55,997 nt of DNA from Stenotrophomonas maltophilia (GTDB taxonomy: Bacteria; Pseudomonadota; Gammaproteobacteria; Xanthomonadales; Xanthomonadaceae): assembly GCF_004684085.1 (NCBI RefSeq), contig NZ_SRHZ01000050.1, forward strand, positions 1 to 55,997. Reading direction: 5' to 3'. A program made the translations under genes and the position numbers. How positions within the stretch are numbered: the first letter of the stretch is position 1; every line of letters starts with the position of its first letter. Positions 17,608-25,189 of this stretch are shown here, piece after piece. Below the pieces are notes generated by a model. It saw nothing but the letters and a program-made list of their open reading frames with translations, made no database searches and was not told the origin of the DNA.

Positions 17608-18114
17608 ATGCTGACCCTGCAACGCGGCAACCACCACGGACTGCTCATCGCCCCGCGCTGGCCCTCCACCCGCATCCAACTGGAAGAAGAGGTACTGCAA
17701 CGCCTGCTCGACGCGCAGGCAATGCTGCCTGCCGGGCTGCGCCTGCTGCTCACCCGTGGCTTCGAACCCAGCCACAGCCGCCTCGGTGGCTTCCGCCGCG
17801 CAGTGCGACGGCTAGGAATTGCGGTGTTCAGCACCTGCTACCCACAGCGCCGCGATGAGATCGATGCCATCTTCGGCGCCAATGGCCACGACATCGATGG
17901 TCGTCATATCGATGTATCACTGATCCTCCACGGCAAGCGGCTGCGGCTGCTGCCCATGGGCGTATTCACCCCGCCGCGCTGGCAGGAGCTGCGCGTCGCC
18001 CGCCATGCAGAAGCCGTCGCGCGGGTGAAGCAAAGCCTGCAGCATTGCGGCTTCGAACTGCATCACAACCCGACCGAAGCACTGCAGATCCACTGCGACT
18101 ATCGCCCGCGCTGA
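17608..18114 (+). CDS. Hypothetical protein, possible M15-like dipeptidase relative
   Basis: 168 residues, soluble, no signal peptide. The order of elements (LPAGLRLLLTRGFEPSHS, then a YPQRRDEIDAIF helix, then ANGHDIDGRHIDVSLI) recalls VanX/VanY-type M15 peptidases, where an H-x3-G-x2-(V/I)-D-(V/L)-(S/T) block holds two zinc ligands. The spacing here is one residue longer than usual and no third ligand is obvious, so the relation is tentative. The start is the ATG at 17608, after the REP pair. It may still belong to the yggS transcript. Confidence 0.5.
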   Translation: MLTLQRGNHHGLLIAPRWPSTRIQLEEEVLQRLLDAQAMLPAGLRLLLTRGFEPSHSRLGGFRRAVRRLGIAVFSTCYPQRRDEIDAIFGANGHDIDGRHIDVSLILHGKRLRLLPMGVFTPPRWQELRVARHAEAVARVKQSLQHCGFELHHNPTEALQIHCDYRPR

Positions 18115-18154
18115 CACCGAGGCCGGCCATGCGTGCCATGCCACATTCGTAGAT

Positions 18155-18173
18155 GCAAATGATTCTCTTTTGC
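18155..18173 (+). promoter_or_regulatory. Fur box upstream of the iron/heme uptake operon
   Basis: GCAAATGATTCTCTTTTGC is a 19-base imperfect palindrome close to the Fur consensus GATAATGATAATCATTATC. It lies 64 bases before the sigma factor start in the only AT-rich stretch of the region. This predicts repression of the operon when iron is sufficient. Confidence 0.75.
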
Positions 18174-18237
18174 TGTAAGGTGCAGCCGCTGCCCTTGCCG
18201 CCGCGGGCTGTTCCCTTTCCCAGTTGTCGCCCGCCCC

Positions 18238-18747
18238 GTGTCCACGCCTGTCGAACCGACGGATGTTGCGCAGCTGTGCGCGGCCCATTACCGGCCGCTG
18301 CACGCCCATGTCCGCCGAAAACTCCCGCAACGCAGCGACGCCGATGACGTCGTCCAGGAAACCTGGCTGCGTGTCGTCAAAGTCGCCGCCAGTGGCCTGC
18401 TGAGCAATGGCCGCGCGTATCTGTACCGCGTCGCCCACAATCTGATCGCCGATCATTACCGACAACGCCAGCGCCGTCGCGAGGAGGCGCTGGATGACGC
18501 GCAGCTGCTCGCCATTGCTGATCCTGCGCCACTGCCGGAGCAACGTCTGCTCGACGCCGAGCAGCTGCGCCACCTTGATGCGGTCATTGCCGCGCTGCCA
18601 CCCCGTTCGCGCCAGGTCTTCCTGCTGGCACGGGTGGAACAGATGGCGTTGGCCGAAATCGGCCGCCAACTGGGTATCAGCCGGCAGACCGCGCACGGCC
18701 ACCTGTTACGCGCCCTGGTCGCCCTGCAGCAGGTACCCGGCGCATGA
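18238..18747 (+). CDS. FecI-like ECF sigma factor
   Basis: Extracytoplasmic-function sigma factor of 169 residues. Region 2 is at about 12-80 (CAAHYRPLHAHV; DADDVVQETWLRV; RAYLYRVAHNLIADHYR) and region 4 at about 112-165 (ALPPRSRQVFLLARVEQMALA; EIGRQLGISRQTAHGHLLRA, given in part). It starts at GTG 18238; no ATG in frame fits. In this group the sigma factor is released when the outer-membrane receptor signals through the FecR protein, here the next gene, whose ATG overlaps this stop. The Fur box adds iron control. Confidence 0.9.
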   Translation: MSTPVEPTDVAQLCAAHYRPLHAHVRRKLPQRSDADDVVQETWLRVVKVAASGLLSNGRAYLYRVAHNLIADHYRQRQRRREEALDDAQLLAIADPAPLPEQRLLDAEQLRHLDAVIAALPPRSRQVFLLARVEQMALAEIGRQLGISRQTAHGHLLRALVALQQVPGA

Positions 18748-19670
18748 GCCAGGACGCAATCGCGCGCGAAGCGGCACGTTGGTGGCTCGACGGCCACGAC
18801 GGTGAGCGCGACGAGAACGCTTTCGAGCAGTGGTGCCAGGCCGATCCGCGGCATGACGCGCAGTACCAGCATCTGCAGCAGCTGTGGCATGCGGGTGCAG
18901 CGATGCCCAGCCTGCAGCGGCAGCAGCAACACCGGCGACGCCGCCGCCTGCGCGAGGCCGGCATTGCGGTGCTGTTGTTGTGCGCACTCGGTCTGTACAG
19001 CCGCCACGCATCGCCGCCTGCCGCGCAGGTGCTGCGCACCGCCGCCGGCGAGATCCGTGATGAAGCCCTGCCAGACGGTTCGCACGTCCTGCTGTCACCG
19101 GGCAGCGAAGTGCACGTGCGCGTCGACGCACAACGCCGCCAGCTGCAACTGCAAAAGGGGCAGGCCTGGTTCAAGGTCGCTGCCGATGCCGACCGGCCAT
19201 TCCAGGTACACACATCACAGGGCACCGTCACTGCACTGGGGACCGCGTTCGATCTTGCCGTGCAGGGCAACAGCAGCGTGGTCACCGTTACCGAGCACAG
19301 CGTGCGCGTGGAGAGCGGCACCGCCAGCGTGCAGGCCAGCGAGGGTCAGCAGCTGCGCTTCAATGGAAACGCGCCAGCAACCACGACAACCGCAGGCAGC
19401 AGTGCCCTGGCCTGGCGCGAGCGGCGCCTGCATTGGGTATCGGCACCGCTGGTCGAGGTCACCCAGGGCCTTGATCGCTGGCATGGTGGGCACACTTGGA
19501 TCGTGGGTGCGCGCCTGCGCCAGCAGCCGGTCACTCTGCTCGGCCGTGCCGACGGTGCAGCCAACAATCGCGACCAGCTGGCCACGCAACTGCATGCGCG
19601 CGTGCTGCGTCTTGGCAACGGCGTACAGGTGTGGCTGCCACCGCGCGGGGAACATCGTGATGGACCCTGA
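18744..19670 (+). CDS. FecR-family anti-sigma regulator
   Basis: Inner-membrane signal transducer of 308 residues. The cytoplasmic N-terminal anti-sigma region is at about 1-55 (AREAARWWLDGHDGERDE; a FEQWCQADPRHDAQYQ motif typical of FecR). There is one membrane helix at about 71-87. The periplasmic FecR domain covers about 100-200 (RTAAGEIRDEALPDGSHVLL and GTAFDLAV, given in part), and a C-terminal part is expected to contact the receptor's N-terminal signalling domain. ATGA overlap with the sigma gene shows coupling. The receptor gene follows after 64 bases. Confidence 0.9.
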   Translation: MSQDAIAREAARWWLDGHDGERDENAFEQWCQADPRHDAQYQHLQQLWHAGAAMPSLQRQQQHRRRRRLREAGIAVLLLCALGLYSRHASPPAAQVLRTAAGEIRDEALPDGSHVLLSPGSEVHVRVDAQRRQLQLQKGQAWFKVAADADRPFQVHTSQGTVTALGTAFDLAVQGNSSVVTVTEHSVRVESGTASVQASEGQQLRFNGNAPATTTTAGSSALAWRERRLHWVSAPLVEVTQGLDRWHGGHTWIVGARLRQQPVTLLGRADGAANNRDQLATQLHARVLRLGNGVQVWLPPRGEHRDGP

Positions 19671-19734
19671 CATCCGGCCTGCGGCTGCGTCTACCCAGGA
19701 TGACGACGCTCTGCGTCAGCCCCTGGAGCCCCCG

Positions 19735-22206
19735 ATGCTGTCCCCCCGCCCCCTTGTTCTCGCCCTGTCGCTGGCCTGTGCCAGCACCCTCTCGTTGCTG
19801 CCCGGCAACGCCCACGCGCAGGCCGCCACCCGCACCTACGATCTACCTGCACAGCCGCTGGCGGCCGCGCTGGATGCCTACAGCCGGCTGACCGGTGTCG
19901 ATCTGGTCATCGGCGCGGCGCTGCCCGCCGGCCATGCCGCGCCTTCCCTGCGCGGTGACTTCGACGATGCACAGGCCCTGTCGCGCCTGCTGGCCGGCAG
20001 CGGCCTGCGCCCGCGCTTCATCGATGCGCACCGCGCCACTCTGGAACCGGCTCCGGCCGAACACGCCGATGGCAGCCGCCGCACCGGTCCGCTGCGGGTA
20101 CAGGGCACTACCGCGCACGGCCAGGCACCGGGCGCCGGTGCCAGCCAATATGTACCGGCCACCCGCGATGGCTTTGCACCCTCGGTCGGCAGCGAGCGCG
20201 TGGCGATGGCCGAACGCCAGGAAGGCAACAGCCTGCTGCGCTCGATGCCCGGCACCCACAGCTTCCATTCGCGCAGCCAGCCGGGCCTGCAGGTCAACAT
20301 CCGCGGCATGACCGGTGCCGGCCGGGTCAACACCATGATCGATGGTGTCACCCAGACCTTCCGCAACAATGCCGGGCATGGCTCGGGCGGTCCGTTCGCC
20401 TATGTCGATCCCTTCCTGCTGGCCGGTGTGGATGTGCAGCGCGGTGCGGTCGCCGGTGGTGATGGCGCCGGCACGCTGGCCGGCAGTGCCAACTTCCGCA
20501 CGCTGGATATCGACGATCTACTCGGTGAGGGGCGCGACTGGGGTCTGCGCGCGGGCTACCGCCATGGCAACAACGGCTACGGAAGTGGCCGCACCTTCGC
20601 CGGTGCCTGGCGCCACAGCGAAGAGGGTGGCGACCGCCAGTTCGGCCTGCTGGCCGCTGCCAGCAGCAGCCGCAGCAGCGAGTACGCCACCGCACGTGGG
20701 CAGAAGAACAACGCCGACCCGGGCAGCCAGCAGCCCAGCAGCTGGCTGTTGAAAGCGCGCCTGCAGCCCAGCGACCAGCATCGGCTGGACCTGAGCCACA
20801 TGCGTTACGAAAACGACTTCTACCACAACTATCCGTGGCAGATTTCCGCGCGCAACCAGCGCGCCAGCTACCACTACACGCCCTATTCGCCGTGGATCGA
20901 CCTGCGTGCGACCTTCGCCAGCAACAAGACCCGGCTGTTCTATCCGCCGGTGGAGGATTCCAGCTACATCGGCCGCCGCACCCACAGCAGCCTGAGCAGC
21001 TGGACCGTGGACAACACCAGCCGCTTCGACATCGGTGCATTGCAGGCACGCTGGAACACCGGCATCAAGCACCAGTCGGACATCTATGTGGCCGATACGC
21101 CCATCCTGCGCGGCGCCAACCCACAGGGCCGCAGCCAGTTGGATAGTGTGTTCAGCACGCTGGAGCTGCAGTACGACATCTACGCACTGACCGCCGGCCT
21201 GCGCCAGGATCGCTTTGGCATCCGTGGCCACATCCCGGCATGCTCCGATGTTCCGGGCCAGTGCGCGCAGATCAATGGCGGCGACATCGACGTGCGTCGC
21301 ACCGAGCGCGCACTCAGCCCGAGCCTGGCAGTTTCACTGCAGGCCACTGACTGGCTGCAGCTGTTCGCCGAGGTCTCGCGTACCTCCCGGCCACCACGCG
21401 TGCAGGAGATGTTCTTCGAGAAGATCCCGCTGGAGGACGCCAGCATCGCCGACGGCATCGGCGCCAATCCGTTCCTGCGCCGCGAGCGCTCGCGCAACCT
21501 GCAGTTCGGCGCCAACCTCAGCACCGACTCGCTGCTGGTCGACGGTGACCTGGCACAGCTGCGGGTCACCCGCTTCGACAACCGCATCCGCGACTACATC
21601 AAGCCGCAGTACCTGCTGATCGTGCATCCGCCGGAAGTGGAACCGTTCGTGGTGCCGATCGACAGCGATCCGCAGCTCACTGGCTGGACCGATGTGCTGG
21701 ACGCCGACGATTTCAGCGCCACCACGCGCTGGATGAACCACGCCGGGGTAGTGCGCATGCGCGGTATCGAACTGGAAGCGCATTACGCCAGCGAGCACTA
21801 CCACGCCACGCTGAGCTGGACCCGTTCGCGTACCAGCGCACCGGCCATCGAGTTCGTCAACCTGGAAGACATCACCGCCCTGCCCGACCGCTACTGGACG
21901 CTGGACGTGGGCGGCCGCTGGTGGCAGCAGCGCGTGCAGGCCGGCCTGCGCGCCGAGTACTCCGGCCCGACCGAGGAAGGCTACGACTTCTTCCAGACCC
22001 GCAAGACCGGCGGCACCGGCGTGCTGCTGGACTTCTACGCGAGCTTCAAGCCACAGGCCAACACCACGCTGTGGCTGAACATCGAAAACCTGCAGAACAA
22101 AGCCTATGACAACAATGCCTCGATCGACAGCATCTTCAGCCCGATCCTGGACCGCGGCAACGGCCGTGGCCGCACCGTCTCGATGGGCGTCAATGTGGCG
22201 TTCTAG
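19735..22206 (+). CDS. HasR-like TonB-dependent heme-type receptor with signalling domain
   Basis: Outer-membrane receptor of 823 residues. Signal peptide at 1-29 (ending AHA-QA). The STN signalling domain (about 33-100, TYDLPAQPLAAALDAYSRLT) talks to FecR. The plug is at about 150-265, with VNIRGMTGAGRVNTMIDGV, a block characteristic of the HasR/hemin receptor group. The barrel ends in an aromatic (NVAF). The SRPP...NPFLRRERSRN region matches the FRAP/NPNL heme-receptor motif, but no His lies between the two parts. Heme or hemophore is thus the likely ligand, not proven. The start at 19735 has GGAG ahead; an in-frame ATG at 19660, inside fecR, is less likely. Confidence 0.85.
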   Translation: MLSPRPLVLALSLACASTLSLLPGNAHAQAATRTYDLPAQPLAAALDAYSRLTGVDLVIGAALPAGHAAPSLRGDFDDAQALSRLLAGSGLRPRFIDAHRATLEPAPAEHADGSRRTGPLRVQGTTAHGQAPGAGASQYVPATRDGFAPSVGSERVAMAERQEGNSLLRSMPGTHSFHSRSQPGLQVNIRGMTGAGRVNTMIDGVTQTFRNNAGHGSGGPFAYVDPFLLAGVDVQRGAVAGGDGAGTLAGSANFRTLDIDDLLGEGRDWGLRAGYRHGNNGYGSGRTFAGAWRHSEEGGDRQFGLLAAASSSRSSEYATARGQKNNADPGSQQPSSWLLKARLQPSDQHRLDLSHMRYENDFYHNYPWQISARNQRASYHYTPYSPWIDLRATFASNKTRLFYPPVEDSSYIGRRTHSSLSSWTVDNTSRFDIGALQARWNTGIKHQSDIYVADTPILRGANPQGRSQLDSVFSTLELQYDIYALTAGLRQDRFGIRGHIPACSDVPGQCAQINGGDIDVRRTERALSPSLAVSLQATDWLQLFAEVSRTSRPPRVQEMFFEKIPLEDASIADGIGANPFLRRERSRNLQFGANLSTDSLLVDGDLAQLRVTRFDNRIRDYIKPQYLLIVHPPEVEPFVVPIDSDPQLTGWTDVLDADDFSATTRWMNHAGVVRMRGIELEAHYASEHYHATLSWTRSRTSAPAIEFVNLEDITALPDRYWTLDVGGRWWQQRVQAGLRAEYSGPTEEGYDFFQTRKTGGTGVLLDFYASFKPQANTTLWLNIENLQNKAYDNNASIDSIFSPILDRGNGRGRTVSMGVNVAF

Positions 22207-22993
22207 CCGTCGCTGGCTGCCCGCATGCCTGCTTGCGCTGGCGGGCGTGGCCAGCGCACAGCCGATGCCTGGCACGGTGATCGACCTGGCCAATGGCCAG
22301 CACCTGGACGAAGCCGCATTCGTGACGCGTGCGGCGGGCGCCCAGCGACTGCTGCTGGGCGAACGCCATGACCTCGCCGGAGACCACGCCGCCCAGCGCT
22401 GGCTGCTGCAGGCCCTGCAGCGGCAGCGCCCGCAGGGTTCACTGGTGCTGGAAATGATTGCCCGCGAGCGCCAGCCACGCCTGCAGCGGGTGCAGCGCTG
22501 GCTGGCCAAGGGCAACCAGGCCGAAGGTGCACGCCTGCAGGAACTGCTGGACTGGGATGCGCGCTGGCCGTGGGCCGCCTATGGCGGGCTGGTCAAGGAT
22601 GCCGCCGATGCAGGCACGCCGTTGTTCGGCGGCAACCTGTCACGTGCCGAGGTCAACGTGCTGCTCGCCTCCACCGAGGGCGTGCGGTTCCCGGTGGCCG
22701 CTGCCCGCCAGCGCCTGTCGGCGGTAGTGCTGGCCCAGCACGCAGACGCGGCACCCATGCTGGATGGGATGCTGGCCGTGCAACAGGCCCGCGACACACG
22801 CATGGCGCAGGTACTGGTCGATGCACCCGCGCCAGCGCTGCTGGTGGCGGGGCGGTGGCACGTCCTGCGTGGCACAGGGGTGCCGGGCTACCTGCCATCG
22901 GATGCACCGGCACTGGTGATCGTTCTCGCCTCGCCCGGCGAAACCATCGATGCGACCGACGCCGACCTGCTGTGGGTGCTGGACGATGAGTGA
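22193..22993 (+). CDS. ChaN-like heme-binding/iron-regulated protein
   Basis: 266 residues with a signal peptide (hydrophobic 8-20, cleavage near ASA-QP). ChaN-fold marks are RLLLGERHDLAGDH (H59, H65 in the usual metal/heme-site region), VLEMIARERQPRLQ, GGLVKDAADAGTPLFGGNL and the closing LLVAGRWHVLRGTGVP. ChaN of Campylobacter binds heme as a dimer; the function of other members is unclear. The start codon overlaps the receptor's stop by 14 bases and the downstream tonB overlaps this gene by 8, so all belong to one operon. This context supports handling of imported heme in the periplasm. Confidence 0.8.
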   Translation: MWRSSRRWLPACLLALAGVASAQPMPGTVIDLANGQHLDEAAFVTRAAGAQRLLLGERHDLAGDHAAQRWLLQALQRQRPQGSLVLEMIARERQPRLQRVQRWLAKGNQAEGARLQELLDWDARWPWAAYGGLVKDAADAGTPLFGGNLSRAEVNVLLASTEGVRFPVAAARQRLSAVVLAQHADAAPMLDGMLAVQQARDTRMAQVLVDAPAPALLVAGRWHVLRGTGVPGYLPSDAPALVIVLASPGETIDATDADLLWVLDDE

Positions 22994-23699
22994 GCGCGGC
23001 CAACACTGGCAGGCAATCGCGATCACCCTCGGCCTGCACCTGCTGCCCTTGCTGTTGCTGGTGCATTGGGTCGCCACGCCGCCCAGGCTGCCGCCACCGG
23101 AACAGGACGTGCGCATCAGCCTGCGCCTGCTGGCACCGGCCACGCCGCCACAGCCCGTAGAGGAGCGCCAGGCCGAGACTCCCAGCCAGGCGCAGCAGGC
23201 GCGTGCATCGCAACCGACAAAGTCGCCCCCGCCACCGAAGCCCACCGCCGCGCGCGAGGGCGAGTTGGCCGCCAGCGAAATGGGCGGGACTGGCCGGCAA
23301 CCGCTGCCGGTCGCCCCGCCGGCGGCCGCGACCGATGCCAGTCCCGCACCGGCATCGATCACGGCCGCGCCGCCCGCTCCAGACGCGCCACCGGCGGACT
23401 TCCAGGCCGGCGCCGCCAGCGACCAGTGGGAAGCCCGCCTGATGGCGCGGCTGGAGCGTTACCGCTATTACCCTGCCGCCGCGCGCTCGCGCCGGCAGCA
23501 GGGCACTGCCTGGGTCAGGGCCAACATCGACCGTGGGGGACGGCTGCTGTCGCTGCGGCTGGAGCAGCCCAGTGGCCAGCCGATGCTCGATGACGCAGCG
23601 CTGCAGACCTTCCGTCGCGCGCAGCCGCTACCGCCCATCCCCGATGAAATGAAGGCTCCCCAGGAACTGGTGGTACCCGTGGAGTACTACCTGCGCTAG
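22986..23699 (+). CDS. Dedicated TonB energy transducer
   Basis: 237 residues. One N-terminal membrane anchor (about 12-29), a Pro/Ala-rich periplasmic spacer (about 32-140, PPPPKP and similar), and a TonB C-terminal domain (about 148-237: RLERYRYYPAAARSRRQQGTA, then LRLEQPSGQPMLDDAALQTF, each in part; ending PVEYYLR). It couples the proton-motive force to the adjacent receptor. No exbB or exbD is nearby, so it must borrow the housekeeping pair. Such receptor-linked TonBs (HasB-like) are known in heme systems. It ends 4 bases into the convergent ridA-type gene. Confidence 0.88.
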   Translation: MSERGQHWQAIAITLGLHLLPLLLLVHWVATPPRLPPPEQDVRISLRLLAPATPPQPVEERQAETPSQAQQARASQPTKSPPPPKPTAAREGELAASEMGGTGRQPLPVAPPAAATDASPAPASITAAPPAPDAPPADFQAGAASDQWEARLMARLERYRYYPAAARSRRQQGTAWVRANIDRGGRLLSLRLEQPSGQPMLDDAALQTFRRAQPLPPIPDEMKAPQELVVPVEYYLR

Positions 23700-24130
23700 G
23701 TGGCGTAGGCCTCCGCCTCGATCTCGAACAGCATGCCGTCCAGCGCCAGGCGTGGCACAGGGATCAGCGTGCAGGTGGGCGCGGCACGATTCGGCCAGCG
23801 CCGTCGCACCTGGTGGGCAATGATGCCCAGCCGGTCCTCGTCGTGGCCGACCACCAGGATGCGAAGTCGCGCGACATCGGCCAGGCTGGCGTGTGCCGAG
23901 CGCAGCGCAGTCTGCAGATTGTCCAGTGCCTGCCCGACCTGGTCTTCGAAGCTGGGCGAGAGCTGTCCGTCAGCGTCTTCGCCGCCCTGTCCCGCGATAT
24001 GGATCACCCGCGCCGGCAGGCGCACCACTGCCACGTGCGAGTAACCGTTGGCCGAGGGGTCGTAAAGCCCCGGGGGATTGAACAGTTCCAGCAGGCCATG
24101 ACTGAGGTCCGGGGTGGTCAGCAGGTTCAT
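23696..24130 (-). CDS. RidA/YjgF-family protein
   Basis: 144 residues of the RidA fold: FNPPGLYDPSANGYSHVAVV, IHIAGQGGEDADGQL, FEDQVGQALDNLQTALRSAH, and PTCTLIPVPRLALDGMLFEIEAEAY near the end (shown in part). Canonical RidA deaminates reactive enamines/imines released by PLP enzymes and has an arginine in the RXXVXV-type site; here the equivalent reads APTCTLIPV without that Arg. This is therefore probably a non-canonical subgroup (Rid4-7-like) with another role. It is transcribed alone from a promoter containing a SoxR/MerR-like box and overlaps the tonB end by 4 bases. Confidence 0.82.
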   Translation of the reverse strand: MNLLTTPDLSHGLLELFNPPGLYDPSANGYSHVAVVRLPARVIHIAGQGGEDADGQLSPSFEDQVGQALDNLQTALRSAHASLADVARLRILVVGHDEDRLGIIAHQVRRRWPNRAAPTCTLIPVPRLALDGMLFEIEAEAYAT

Positions 24131-24158
24131 GCCGCATGCCTCGTGGGGGATGCGAGGC

Positions 24159-24189
24159 AGTCTGCGACCTCAACTCTGGTTGAGGTCAA
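24159..24189 (-). promoter_or_regulatory. SoxR/MerR-type promoter of the ridA-like gene
   Basis: The palindrome GACCTCAAC-TCTG-GTTGAGGTC (24166-24187) has perfect 9-bp arms and contains CCTCAA-N6-TTGAGG, the half-sites of the SoxR box. On the minus strand it sits between TTGACC (-35, 24189-24184) and CAGACT (-10, 24164-24159) with a long 19-bp spacer, as in promoters activated by MerR-family twisting. No soxR gene lies next to it, so the regulator would act from elsewhere. Confidence 0.65.
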
Positions 24190-24258
24190 ACAGATCCGGT
24201 GCAACAGACTGGTCTGCCACGCGTAACGATCACGCCGACCTGTAGAGCCGAGCCCCGC

Positions 24259-25161
24259 TCACGTCCACGCCGGGTCTGCGGTGAAATCGATCGTCAACCA
24301 GAACGTGCTGCCGCGCGCATCCAGCCGCACCGCGATCTCATCGCGCATCGCATCAACCTCGCCCACCGACCCCAACGGCGTGCCCGGGTCGGCCAGCACA
24401 TGGATCTCGATGAAGCGCATCCGCCCCATCTTCGCCACGTGGCTGGTAAAACCGGCATAACCGCGTTCCGCCACGAACGCCTGCATTACCTGCTGCACGC
24501 GCCGGTCCAGATCATCCGGCGCCACCTGCAGCACTTCACGCATGGCCTTCCACGCACTGCGCGCCGGCACCGGCAACACCGCCAGGCTGATCAACGCCAG
24601 CACGATCGAATCCAGGTACGGCACCCAGTGGTGCCACTCACCGCCCTGCAGGACCAGGGCCAGTACGAAGGCCAGCACCACCGCCAGGCTCATCAACCCA
24701 CCCAGCAGCCAGCCACGCACGTCCAGCCACAGCAGCGCCGAGCGCAGGTGCCGCGCCCGCTGGGCGACAAACGCCGCCATCGCCAGGTTGCTGGCACTCA
24801 GCAGTGCCGCCCACCACAACGCGGGCCCGAAGTTCACTTCGCGCCCGCCCGTGGTCAAACCGATCACTGCGTTGGCCAGCGCATACACGCAGGCCAGCGA
24901 CAGGATCACCCCACCAAGCGCTTCCACCATCGGCTCCAGGTGCCAATAGCCGTACTGGAAGCGCGGGCTCTGTTCCCGCGCCACCAGCCGCAGCACCGAC
25001 AACGACACCAGGGTCAGGGCGACGTCGACCAGGCTGTACACGCCGTCGAACAGGATGGCCTGCGATCCCACCAGCAGGCCACCGCCGAAGCCGACCGCGC
25101 TCACCGCAAGGGTGACCCCGATCGAGAACTTGAGGATGCGTTGCTCGCGCGCGGTATCCAT
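24259..25161 (-). CDS. Cation diffusion facilitator family transporter
   Basis: Inner-membrane metal/proton antiporter of 300 residues with about six membrane helices and a cytoplasmic C-terminal domain (about 205-300). Metal-site signatures: LFDGVYSLVDVAL in helix 2 (DxxxD) and YLDSIVLALI in helix 5 (one Asp only). Substrate may be Zn, Fe, Co, Mn or another divalent metal; the atypical sites prevent a choice. The start is the ATG at 25161; an in-frame TTG 18 bases upstream is less likely. Its 5' end lies 28 bases after the ldcA-type stop in the same direction, so read-through from that operon is possible. Confidence 0.8.
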   Translation of the reverse strand: MDTAREQRILKFSIGVTLAVSAVGFGGGLLVGSQAILFDGVYSLVDVALTLVSLSVLRLVAREQSPRFQYGYWHLEPMVEALGGVILSLACVYALANAVIGLTTGGREVNFGPALWWAALLSASNLAMAAFVAQRARHLRSALLWLDVRGWLLGGLMSLAVVLAFVLALVLQGGEWHHWVPYLDSIVLALISLAVLPVPARSAWKAMREVLQVAPDDLDRRVQQVMQAFVAERGYAGFTSHVAKMGRMRFIEIHVLADPGTPLGSVGEVDAMRDEIAVRLDARGSTFWLTIDFTADPAWT

Positions 25162-25189
25162 CGTCCGCCGAAGGGCCAACCGTTGCGGG

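Noticed and set aside
18802..19734. Upstream extension of the TonB-dependent receptor frame through fecR
   Set aside because: The translation is Arg/Cys/Ser-rich noise in the wrong frame of fecR. The signal peptide at 19735 marks the real start.
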